NCBI GenBank assembly: GCA_003427395.1
Contig: BFEA01000345.1
Location: 608,305 to 672,304 of the forward strand
Length of the DNA stretch: 64,000 nt
Direction of reading: 5' to 3'
Origin: Chara braunii
Taxonomy: Eukaryota > Streptophyta > Charophyceae > Charales > Characeae
Part shown: in pieces, positions 45,118 through 54,528 of the stretch
How the letters are laid out: each line of letters starts with the position of its first letter
How positions within the stretch are numbered: the stretch's first letter is position 1
Made by a program: the position numbers and the translations under genes
The notes under the pieces: generated by a model
The model's input: the letters and a program-made list of their open reading frames with translations, nothing else
Database searches by the model: none
What the model was told of the DNA's origin: nothing

Positions 45118-45417
45118 CTGCACGCCCCGGAGAGCAATCCGGCTGATTCTAGCACAAACAGTGAAAGTACCTCTCCACAGGATGACGACTGTGCCCTCCC
45201 GTTGTGTCGTCGCATAAGTGCAGTTCGGTTGGCATGTACACGACATAGCCTCTGCTCCGAACACTATGAAGGGATGGTCGCTGCTAGCCTCTCACACGAA
45301 AAGTGTGATCCCCTGTCCTGTGCTTATCCCCCCCACCCCCTGATTACTTGCCCACCATGCCGTTGTGGCCTTGATCTGCCATTCTTAAATAATTGTCACG
45401 TCAGCCTTCCATACTAA
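45118..45417 (+). CDS. Cysteine-rich, RING-like module 1
   Basis: The frame that ends at 45417 has an acidic Ser/Asp linker (STNSESTSPQDDD) then a Cys/His pattern. Counted from its first ATG at 45004, the residues are C63, C68, C78, H81, C84, H87, C101, C106, H111, C116, C119 and C121, with the ending PPHPLITCPPC. Spacing C-x4-C-x9-C-x2-H-x2-C ... C-x2-C recalls zinc-binding RING or B-box folds but fits none exactly. The first 38 residues of this ORF are antisense to the chromodomain tail and should be ignored. A second, related module follows in another frame. It could be a captured exon of a host gene. The family is not recognised. Confidence 0.4.
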   Translation: MHAPESNPADSSTNSESTSPQDDDCALPLCRRISAVRLACTRHSLCSEHYEGMVAASLSHEKCDPLSCAYPPHPLITCPPCRCGLDLPFLNNCHVSLPY

Positions 45418-45423
45418 TGACAT

Positions 45424-45697
45424 GTCATAACATGCCATGTGTCATCAATGCTTCACGGAAGCTGTCATAGGAAGTATGTGCCTTTACTGTGTGGACTATT
45501 CCCAGTGCCATCACCCTCCACATCCTCTCCTAGCATGTCCCACATGCGGTGTTGGTCATACACCTACAACAACTGCTAACGGATCTCCCTCTTTCTTGAC
45601 AGGCGAACGACGGACACAGCAGTCCGAGGAGGAAAATAGACTTCTATATGAACCCCCGGCAGAGCAATGTGCTCATAGTTTATCACCACCAGGGTGA
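45424..45697 (+). CDS. Cysteine-rich module 2, shifted frame
   Basis: After a stop and frame change the text MCHQCFTEAVIGSMCLYC continues to CHHPPHPLLACPTCGVGH. The ending parallels module 1 (PPHPL, then C-P-x-C), so the two are diverged copies of one zinc-binding-type unit. A Ser/Glu-rich tail (GERRTQQSEEENRLLYE) follows a CTTTCTTGACAG sequence that resembles a splice acceptor at 45601. If introns are involved the two modules could lie in separate exons of one gene. The stop-frame relation to module 1 is otherwise a sign of decay. Its role is unknown. Confidence 0.4.
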
Positions 45698-45871
45698 GCT
45701 GTTGCGGATTAAATCCTGCAACAGCTGAACGCCCTTGCGTTGGACCGATCCTCCCTGTCGTCGTCTGCCCATAGAGAAGGAATACATACTGAGGAATCCC
45801 AAGAAAGGTTCTCCATGCCGCTTTGTGATGACCCGCTGAAGATTCAACTAGCATGTGGTTCGCATGCCTTG

Positions 45872-46839
45872 TGCAAGGAAAATGAGCGATAGCGAACTTC
45901 AGAAATCAAACAGCATCATACACAAGAGACCAGATAGTCGTGACCTCGAACCAATAGCAGAATTGCATCACGAGTTCCACCAAATAAGAACACAGTAAAA
46001 GCTCAGAATTTACAATGCTGGAATTGTCCCATCATCATCAACAAAGAACCAATGTCGATATCCTATCTGACGCTCGGCGCCCAGACAACAAATGGCAGAT
46101 CCTATCTAGTCGATATCCTATCTGACGCTTGGCTCCCAGACAACAAATGGCAGATCCTATCTAGCCTACGTACAATGCCGCTGATGACATCAACAGCTCC
46201 CCGAAGTACGAGCAGACCTTGGCCAATACCGGTCGCCTCAAGCACCAGGTATCATCTCTCGTATCCCAACTCACAGATGCCACATGCACCCAAGGACCAC
46301 CATGCGCCCCATCCATCATACAGCAGCGCAACTCGGCTATGGCTGCCTGCTCCTTCCAACTCGCCCGTGAGCGCGTGAGCGCTGGCCAACGTTAGCGCAG
46401 CAACGTTTGCGCAACATGCAGCCAATTCCCGAATGCCGAATGCGTGGGCAGGCCCTTTCCTAAATGGAAGCGGCCTTGCCTGCTTGCCTGCAGCTTGGCT
46501 GCGCTGGGCCCCTGCCCAAAAGTTTGCGATAGGCCCAGAGTGGCTGAGCCCCAGTCCAGACCAAACAGGCCTTGGGCCTATTGTGGTTGCCCATGTCCAA
46601 CTACCCGCGGCCTGTGTTCGGTCCATGTTGCGAATCTGGCCCAGGGTCTGGCTCAGTACATTTGAAAAGAGGCAGTCTGGGCCTGGGCGCTCTTAACCAA
46701 CATGCGCTGCGCAATTGCCTGAATTTACCCTGTTGCGTGATGACCCCAAAATAGGCCTGGAGAGCGTACCTTCACTTAGAGCGACTGACTATATAGAAAA
46801 TAGGGCCCAATAGGGCAGATCGAGGTCTTGAGCCTCGCA
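45872..46839 (-). repeat. Family III LTR E (968 bp)
   Basis: Minus strand from TGCGAGGCTCAAGACC (46839) to GCTCATTTTCCTTGCA (45872). The polypurine tract GGAGGAGGGAA sits directly upstream (46850-46840), which makes it a 3' LTR. A TCGATATCCTATCTGACGCT segment near 46052 is repeated at 46109, a duplication of about 57 bases inside the LTR. Confidence 0.88.
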
Positions 46840-46929
46840 TTCCCTCCTCCATACTTTGCTAGTCCTTTGAAAAGTTCATTCAATCTGGGACTTTCCTTTT
46901 TGGAGCAACTTCTCATATTGGGCGACAAC

Positions 46930-47130
46930 CTACGGTGCGGATTGCATCAGTTCCTCCCGTGTGAACCATCTATCCTCCTTTGGATCAGTGTGATGTCTGA
47001 ACCGAACTCGATACTGCAGCTTCGACTTCGGAGGACGTCCCCTGCCTGTCTGTCTTGGAACCGACATTTCTTTGTGATGCACGATGTCGTTGATGTTGAC
47101 CTCTCCATCCATGGTTGGGGGCAGCATTGA
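46930..47130 (-). pseudogene. Family III chromodomain (left arm)
   Basis: Minus strand: LPPTMDGEVNINDIVHHKEM, then KLQYRVRFRHHTDPKEDRWF and TREELMQSAP. It is the same module as in the right arm, with the DRWF turn. The upstream integrase C-terminus (47150-47400) is broken by frameshifts and a TAG near 47272. Confidence 0.8.
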
Positions 47131-47431
47131 GCGATGAGAAGGAGACTGGTCAGTTTCCTTGAAAGGTGCGAACCTAGAGGTGTGGAAGACTGGGTCAGTG
47201 CGAAGGTGACCAGGGATCTGAATTACATATGAAGGCCCATCCGGATTATCCCCAACGATATCTAGAACCTCCTAGGGTCCAAAGTATTGAGGAATGAGCT
47301 TGTGGGAGATCCCGTGCTCCTGACCCAATTCTGAGGACTTAACCCATACTCTGTCCCCTACCTGGAGTGTAGATGGGCGGCGGTGCTTGGTTCTCAGAAT
47401 CTATCATCACTTTCTGTGCCTTGTGCATCTG

Positions 47432-48680
47432 TTATACTGCCTGCTGCATCAGGTGTTCATCTCGATAGCCCATTTCTAGTGTATTAGGTGCGGTAGTCGG
47501 CTGGTTCTCAGGTAATAGGAAGTCGAGGGGTATTCTAGGCTTGAAAGTTTGTACCAGACTGTTAGGCTTACCCCAGTGGCGTTGTGTATAGCGTTGTTGC
47601 GATGAGAGCAAGTTTCTCATCCCAGTCCACGTGATTGGGCTTGATGTAGTGCCGCAATAGGTGTTGTACAACGCGGTTCTGTTCTCTGCTTGGCCATTTG
47701 CCTCTGCGTGGTTCCTGGAGGTCATCTGCAGTTGTGTACCCTGTTCTGCAGCTGCAGCCTTCCACAACTCACTTGTGAATCTGACAATTGTCTCTAACAA
47801 TTGACTTACGAAGCCCAAAGTCCCTGACCCAGTTCTCCTTCAAGAATCTAATCATGTACTTTGTTTTCGTTGTTTCAGGCATTGCCACTAATCTAGCATA
47901 TTTATTAAATCTGTCCACAATGACAAAGATGTGTCTCATTCCACTCTTGCTGGTCATCAGTGTGTCCATGAAATCCATGGATAGGCTCTGCCTTCCACAA
48001 CTTACTTGTGAATCTGACATCTGCCACTAACAATTGACTTATGAAGCCCAAAGTCCCTGACCTAGTTCTCCTTCAAGAATCTAATCATGTACTTCGTTTT
48101 CGTTGTTTCAGGCATTGCCACTAATCTAGCATATTTACTAAATCTGTCCACAATGACAAAGATGCGTCTCATTCCACTCTTGCTGGTGATCAGTGTGTCC
48201 ATGAAATCCATGGATAGGCTCTCATCGGGCCTTTTCGGAATCTGAAGGGGCTTACGAAGCCCAAGAGGGGCCTGTGTACGTGGGTTGTCCCTTTGACATT
48301 CTTGACAAGTCTCCACGTACAGCTTGGCATCTCTCATCATTGTGGGCCACCAGAACTGCTGCAGCAAATAGGTCGTTGTCTTCTTATACCCAAAATGTCC
48401 TGTGGCATCATGGTACTCGCCTAAAAATAAACTACGCGAAGACTCCTGATTAGGCACACACAGAAATTTATTCCCAACCTTCTCAAGGAACAGTAGGCCG
48501 TTGACCAACTTAACAAAAGTTGTTTTGTCCTTCGTCCCGAGTCTGCGTATAATCTCATCCATAAACGGGTCCTCGCGATAGGCTTCCACCAAAGAGCGAG
48601 TAACATTGTTTGCAAGCCTAAACTCAGTGATCAGCGCATCGAAGAAATCTGGCCTACGCGACAGCGAATCAACAACTTTA
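47432..48680 (-). pseudogene. Family III integrase (left arm) with duplicated core segment
   Basis: Minus strand. HDATGHFGYKKTTTYLLQQF, WWPTMMRDAK and CQECQRDNPRTQAPLG are the HHCC region. The core starts LSMDFMDTLITSKSGMRRIF. About 232 bases of core (48229-47990) are repeated at 47989-47758 with about 5% difference. The later part has LWKAAAAEQGTQLQM and HAEANGQAE, where the catalytic Glu codon lies. The duplication and a missing DRD segment make it inactive. Confidence 0.8.
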
Positions 48681-48799
48681 TGACAGGCTACTACAGAACT
48701 TTTGTAAAGAGCTATAGCATAGTGGCCACTCCTTTGACTGACCCGCCTTGACACTCCGCGGGAGTGGAAAGATGAGTGAGAGGCTGCTTTCATACATCT

Positions 48800-49230
48800 G
48801 AAGCATGCGTTAACGCACTACGAGGTCTTGAAACTTCCTGATCCTGATAAGCCGTTCGTAGTCACCACGGATGCCAGCCAATATGGCATTGGCGCCGTGC
48901 TCGTGCAACAGGAGAGGCCAAAGTTGAGGCCACTAGAGTACATGTCCAAGAAAATGCCGTCTTAGAAGTTGGATAAGTCCACTTATGAGAAGGAACTCTA
49001 TGCGGTGTACAATGCTCTCGCCCATTGGAGACACTATCTCCTTGGGAGGTTCTTCATCCTCAGGACTGATCACCAGACCCTGAGATGGATGAGAACCCAA
49101 CCGGTACTCTCTGGCGCTCTGAAGCGTTGGATCGAAGTCATTGAGCAATATGACTTTGACCCTTCGTATCTCCAAGGGGAGTACAACAAGGTTGTTGATG
49201 CCTTGTCGCGCAGACTAGACTTCTCAAGTG
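48800..49230 (+). pseudogene. Family III RNase H (right arm)
   Basis: PFVVTTDASQYGIGAVLVQQ carries the first catalytic Asp, LRPLEYMSKKMPS follows, then a TAG at 48964, then KSTYEKELYAVYNALAHWRH and FILRTDHQTLRWM with the second Asp-His pair, ending NKVVDALSRRLDF. Apart from the stop this is nearly intact. Confidence 0.85.
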
Positions 49231-49960
49231 CGCTGATTACTGAGTTCGATCTGACGGACAATGTTACTCAGTCTTTGGTGGAAGCCTATCGCGAAGACCA
49301 GTTTATGTCTGAGATTATATGCAGACTTGAGGCGAAGGATAAGAAGATTTCCGCCGAGTTTGAGTTGGTCAATGGCTTGCTGTTCCTAGAGAAGGGAGGG
49401 AATAAAGGCTTGTGTGTTCCAAATAGCGAGTCTTTGCGCAGTTTGTTTTTAGGCGAGTGTCATGATGCCACCGACCATTTTGGGTATAAGAAGACCGCAA
49501 CCAACTTGCTGCAGGGGTTCTGGTGGCCCACGATGATGTGAGATGCAAAACTGTACGTGGAGACTTGTCAAGTTTGTCAACGGGATAAGCTACGTACTCA
49601 GGCTCCTATTGGGCTTCTGAAGCCCCATCCGATTTCGGAATGGCCAGGTGAGAGTTTGTCCATGGATTTCATAGATACTCTGATCACCAGCAAGACTGGA
49701 ATGTGTCACATCTTCGTCATCGTGGATAGATTTAGTAAGTATGCTAGGTTAGTGGCCATGCCGAAAACAGCAAAGACGGAGTACGTGATTAGAATGTTAG
49801 GGACTTTGGTCTACCGAAGTCCATTGTTAGCGACAGGGATGTCAGGTTTACCAACGAGTTGTGGAAGGTCGCTGCTGCAGAGTAGGGCACTCAGTTGCAA
49901 ATGTCTTCTGGGAATCACCCAGAGGGCAACAGCTAGGCCGAGCAACTGAACCGCGCTGTA
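49231..49960 (+). pseudogene. Family III integrase N-terminus and core (right arm)
   Basis: HDATDHFGYKKTATNLLQGF and CQVCQRDKLRTQAP give the complete H-H-C-C zinc site, interrupted by one TGA at 49539. The core begins LSMDFIDTLITSKTGMCHIF and VIVDRFSKYARLVAMPKTA. A deletion near 49795 then shifts the frame: the expected segment before DRD is lost, and the codons for the D-x-F-T-N-E-L-W block are in another frame. A TAG in the 49880 region adds to this. Confidence 0.8.
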
Positions 49961-49969
49961 CAACACCTG

Positions 49970-50737
49970 TTGAGGCATTTTATCAAGCCCAACCAGGTGG
50001 AGTGGGATGAGAAGCTTGCTCTCATCGCTAGTCTGTATAACAACGCGGTACACGGCGCCACTGGGGTGAGCTCGAACAGTCTACTACTGACTTTCAAGCC
50101 TAGACTACCTCTTGACTTTCTCCTAACTGAGAATGAATCAACTGTTGCACCGGGTGCGTTAGAGTTTGCCTACAGCTATGAACAGAAAATGCAGCAGGCG
50201 GTAGAACAGATGCAGAAGGCACAGACAGCGATGATAGAGTCCGAAAACAGACACCGCCGGCCTTCTACATTTCAGGTTGGGGATAGAGTCTGGGTTAAGT
50301 CTTCAGAACTGGGACAGGAGTACGGTATATCCCGCAAACTCATGCGTCAGTACTTTGGACCTTGGGAAGTCGTGAACATCGTCGGGACAGATCCGGATGG
50401 GCCATCATGTATTATCCGGATTCCTAGTCATCTTCGTACTGACCCTGTCTTTCACGCCTCTAAGCTAGCACCTTTCAAAGAAACTGACCAGTTCCCATCT
50501 TGTCGCTCAATGCTGCCCCCAACCATGGACGGAGAGGTGGACATTGATAATATTGTGGATCACAGAGAGCTGCCGGTATCAAGGCCAGCAGGCAGGGGAC
50601 GTCTTCCAAAACTGAAGCTGCAGTACCGCGTTCGGTTCCGACATCACACTGATCCAAAGGAGGATAGCTGGTTCACAAGGGAAGAACGCATGCAGACCAC
50701 TCCTCAAGTGGTGACTCAATATGAGAGATCTCTGTAG
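49970..50737 (+). CDS. Family III integrase C-terminus with chromodomain, open frame
   Basis: A 255-codon open frame, the longest undamaged stretch of this family here. It starts after the catalytic Glu region (LRHFIKPNQVEWDEKLALIA), passes NNAVHGATGVSSNSLLLTFK, then a GPY/F-type module (LMRQYFGPWEVVNIVGTD, then HLRTDPVFHASKLAPF) and ends in a chromodomain (VDIDNIVDHRELPV, LQYRVRFRHHTDPKEDSWF, QVVTQYERSL). The length matches an integrase C-terminal half. The rest of integrase upstream is frameshifted, so no functional protein is expected. In studied chromoviruses this module guides integration. Confidence 0.8.
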   Translation: MRHFIKPNQVEWDEKLALIASLYNNAVHGATGVSSNSLLLTFKPRLPLDFLLTENESTVAPGALEFAYSYEQKMQQAVEQMQKAQTAMIESENRHRRPSTFQVGDRVWVKSSELGQEYGISRKLMRQYFGPWEVVNIVGTDPDGPSCIIRIPSHLRTDPVFHASKLAPFKETDQFPSCRSMLPPTMDGEVDIDNIVDHRELPVSRPAGRGRLPKLKLQYRVRFRHHTDPKEDSWFTREERMQTTPQVVTQYERSL

Positions 50738-50804
50738 AAGGGAAAGCGCCCTATGATCGAAGATTGAGCTTCTCAGAGGACTGTTGAAGCTAAGGAGGAG
50801 GGAA

Positions 50805-51725
50805 TGCGAGGCCACTGCCTCTAAGAGCCCCATATGGCCCCCATTTTTGCAACCCGTCGGCCGCCCTAAGTGAAGGCAGGCTCGACGAGGCCCTCAGGGC
50901 CCTTTTTTGGCCACCACGCAACTCATGGAAATTCAGGCAGTTGCGCAGCGCCAGTTGGTTGAGTGAACCTAGGCCCTGGGCCGTCTATGTGAATGTACGT
51001 GAAGCAGGCCCTGGGCTGGATATGGGTACCGGGCCAAACACAGGCGAAAAGCAGTTGGGCACATGCAACCACTTCAGGCCCAAGGCCTGCTCTCCTGGTG
51101 ACTGGGCCTCAGGCTACGGGGGCCTACTGGAAGCTTCCTGGACTGGACGCAGGCAGGCCACTTTGATATAGGGAAGGGCCTGCCTCCTCATTCGACATTC
51201 GGGTGCTGGCTGCATGCTGCGCAAGCGCTGCTGCTGCGCTATTTGCTGGCTGGCGCCTACGCTCTCACGGGTGAGCAGGGAAGGAGCACGCAGCCATAGC
51301 CGAGCTGCGCTGCTGTAAGTTGGGTGAAGCGCAGGGTGGTCCTTGGGTGCTAGTAGCATCTGTGAGTTGGGGAACGAGGTTGTGAGTGTAGCGCGAGACA
51401 TACCTGGTGCTGGAAGCGTGCGACATTGGTCGCCATATGCTCGTACTTCGGGAATGTTGTTGATGTCATCTTTCGGCTTTGTAGTATAGGCTAGATAGGA
51501 TCTGCCACATGTAGTCTGGGCGCCGAGCGCCAGATAGGATATCGGCTCTGGTTCTTCATTGATGATGATTGGACTATTTCAGCATTGTCAATTATGAACT
51601 CTTGGTGTGTTCTTATTTGGTGATTCTCATGGTGCAATGCTGTTGTTGGTTCGAGGTCAAGACTATCTGGACTCGTATGTATGATGCTGTTTGATTGTTG
51701 GAGTTCGCTTATGCTCTTCCTTGCA
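50805..51725 (+). repeat. Family III LTR B (921 bp)
   Basis: TGCGAGGCCACTGCC to TATGCTCTTCCTTGCA, just after the polypurine tract, so a 3' LTR. TTTGATATAGGGAAGG at 51154-51169 is a conserved promoter-like site also in LTR C. The next bases are not flanking DNA but family III leader in reverse orientation. Confidence 0.88.
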
Positions 51726-52325
51726 CCGACCGATTGGCTGATAAGGAGGTGATTTTATGGACGGCCCCTGAAATCCTCAGGAATTATTTAACGTCGCAAA
51801 CAGGATGACGATTACAGCCAATGGAAGGTCCCCGCCGTGTAGACGTCAGGTACTCGTCGTTCCCTTAGGGCTGGCCTGCCCCTCAGAACCCATCTATAGC
51901 GCAGCGAGCGGACAAAGGACAAAGCAGCAAGCATGCGTGCTCTACTCTTGGTGGGTTGGCATGGTGACCATGACCCATTGCTTTGTCCAGGGCCCTTCAA
52001 ATAGCACCGCCCTCTCCTTCCAGATGCTCCACGTGCACTGATGACTCTCAAGGTTGAGAGCACTCGACTCCTCACATAAGAGGACTCTCAAGACAACACA
52101 CGTCCTCAATGTACGAAGTGTTGAAGAGGGTACATAAGGTTAGGTGCAACGTACCTCAAAATAGCTGCCCCCAACCACAAATATTCTCACCAGATGACCC
52201 GATGCCGATTGTGATGAGCAATCGCTGCTCCGGCACAACCAGCATTACACCGTCGTTCCACCTCAACATCAATCGCACATCAGATAGTTCTCATCACATT
52301 GCGAACACAGAATATTCACCACATA
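51726..52325 (-). repeat. Inverted family III leader fragment
   Basis: About 600 bases matching the leader of family III elements on the minus strand. It aligns with 13660-14250 (same orientation) and with the reverse of about 53490-54080. It starts directly at the CA end of LTR B and stops at the TG start of LTR C. Confidence 0.8.
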
Positions 52326-53240
52326 TGCGAGGCCTGTGCCTCTATGAGCCCCATAAGCCCCCATTCTGCAGCCCGTCGGCCGCCCTAAGTGAAGGCAGGC
52401 TCGACGAGGCCCTCGGGGCCCTTTTCTGGCCACCACGCAACTCAGGAAAATTCAGGCAGTTGCGCAACGCCAGTTTGTTGAGTGAACCTAGGCCCTGGGC
52501 CGCCTGTGTGAATGTATGTGAAGCAGGCCCTGGGCTGAATAGGGGTACCGGGACAAACACAAGCCGAAGGCAGTTGGGCACAGGCAACCACTTCAGGCCC
52601 AAGGCCTGCTCTCGTCGTGCTGGGCCTCAGGCTACCGGGGCCCACTTCCTAGGACTAGACGCAGGCAGGCCACTTTGATATAGGGAAGGGCCTGCCTCCT
52701 CATTCGGGATTCGGGTGCTGGCTGCATGCTGCGCAAGCGCTGCTGCTGCGCTATTTGCTGGCTGGCGCCTACGCTTTCACGGGCCAGCAGGGAAGGAGCA
52801 CGCAGGCATAGCCGAGCTGCGCTGCTGTAAGCTGGGTGAGGCGCAGGGTGGTCCTTAGGTGCTAGTGGCATCTGTGAGTTGCGGAACGAGGTTGTGAGTG
52901 TAGCGCGAGACATACCTGGTGCTGGAAGTGTGCGACATTGGTCGCCATATGCTCGTACTTCGGGAATGCTGTTGATGTCATCTTTCGGCTTCGTAGTATA
53001 GGTTAGATAGGATCTGCCACATGTAGTCTGGGCGCTGAGCGCCAGATAGGATATCAACTATGGTTCTTCGTTGATGATGATGGGACTATTTCAGCATTGT
53101 CAATTATGAACTCTTGGTGTGTTCTTATTTGGTGATTCTCGTGATGCAATGCTGCTATTGGTTTGAGGTCAAGACTATCTGCACTTGTATGTATGATGTT
53201 GTTTGATTGCTGATGTTCGCTATGGCTCATCTTCCTTGCA
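52326..53240 (+). repeat. Family III LTR C (915 bp), 5' LTR
   Basis: TGCGAGGCCTGTGCC to GCTCATCTTCCTTGCA. It matches LTR B closely (for example CATGCTGCGCAAGCGCTGC and TCTTATTTGGTGATTC) and less closely LTR D. TTTGATATAGGGAAGG occurs at 52674-52689. Confidence 0.9.
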
Positions 53241-53242
53241 AT

Positions 53243-53256
53243 TTGGTATCGGAGGT
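53243..53256 (+). other. Primer binding site, tRNA-iMet type
   Basis: TTGGTATCGGAGGT follows LTR C after two bases. It is TGGTATCAGAGC with two changes. Confidence 0.85.
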
Positions 53257-54528
53257 ATGGTACGATTGCGCTCATCTGGCGCTCGTCTTTTGCCTTATGC
53301 GGTACAATACATGGGGTCTGCTGGGCGAGTTTGGCCGTAAGTGGTGTGTAGTGAGGAGGGTGGAGACAAGTGTAAGGCGACCCAGGAGGTGAGGGGAATC
53401 GCCAGGAAGGCTACGAAAGTGCAATGTGGTCTGGGCAGTGTGATGAGAACTATCAGTGTGATGAGAACTATCTAATGTGCGATTGATGCCGAGGTGGAAC
53501 GACGAGTTAATGCTGGTTGTGCCGATGCAATGACTGGTCATCGCAATGGCCATTTGGTCATCTAGTGAGATTATCTTTGTGGTTGGGGGCAGCTAAATGA
53601 GGTATGTTGCTCTTAACCTTATCTTCCCTCTCCAACACTTCTTACCGTGAGGTTGTGTGTTCCTTATTGAGAGGCCTCTCATCGTGAGGTGTCGAGTGCG
53701 CTCAACCTTGAGAGTCGGCAATGTTCACGTGGAGCATCTAGGTGGAGATGGGTGAAGCTTCTAAAGGGCCCTGAACGAAGCACTAGTGCACGGTCACCAT
53801 GCCAACCCACAGGGAGTAGAGCATGGATGCCTAGCTGCTTATCCTTTGTTCGGCTTGCTGCGCTGTTCGATGGGTACCACTGGGCAGGCCAGCCCTACAG
53901 GAAAGACGAGCACCCGACGTCTATAAATAAACACGAGAAGGGGAACCATTGACTGTGATCGTTGTCCGACTACGACATAAAATAATTCCTGGAGTCACTT
54001 GGGGGTGGACGTTGAATTGCCCCTGGATCAGTCAATGGTTGGAAGGCTCGTGGCACGCCGAGGATAAATGTACGTGCAAGGCTGGCCGGCTCAGTGGATA
54101 CTCGGGGCGCAGGAGTGGGCCGAACACACACCTTTAGACACGCTACGCTCTCGTGATTGCTCAGGGACGCTGACGTCAAAAGATACTCAGGGGAACTAAG
54201 GGAGGGGTCGATTCCAGGTGATAAGTTCGAGAAAATTCCATGTTGTCCTACACACACAAATGATTTTATTTTTATGTTTTGATTAGTTAGGTGGACTGCC
54301 GTTGACATCTGACAGACAACATTAGTTGGAACTGGTTATTGTTCCTGGTGCTTCAGTTTGCGGACTAGTCACACTGAAAATAGTTTCAGTTGTAGGAATC
54401 TGACTTACTTGTTGACCACAAATGATATCTATTCAGAAATAGCCACCCACTAATTAGTGGGTCTGTGCACTATGTTGCGGTAGGCATCTAGTATGATCTA
54501 GTGTAGATAGTGCACAGAGCTGTAGACT
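53257..54528 (+). other. Family III 5' leader
   Basis: About 1.27 kb without coding sense between the primer site and gag. The same leader occurs inverted at 12.98-14.42 kb and 51.73-52.33 kb. ORFs in it are shadows. Confidence 0.7.

Larger units (their letters stand above)
46840..48680 (-). mobile_element. Family III element, 3' part, left arm of inverted pair
   Basis: Minus strand from the end of RNase H through integrase and chromodomain to LTR E. It stops at 48680, where the same family begins on the plus strand. The reading frame keeps DSLSRRPDFFDALITEFRL and the integrase zinc region, but the integrase core is duplicated and the C-terminal part frameshifted. Confidence 0.85.
48681..50804 (+). 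mobile_element. Family III element, 3' part, right arm of inverted pair
   Basis: Plus strand from the end of reverse transcriptase (YYRTFVKSYSIVATPLTD-like text at 48687-48745) through RNase H, integrase and chromodomain to a polypurine tract AGGAGGAGGGAA (50793-50804) and LTR B. It meets the left arm head to head at 48680. Confidence 0.85.
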
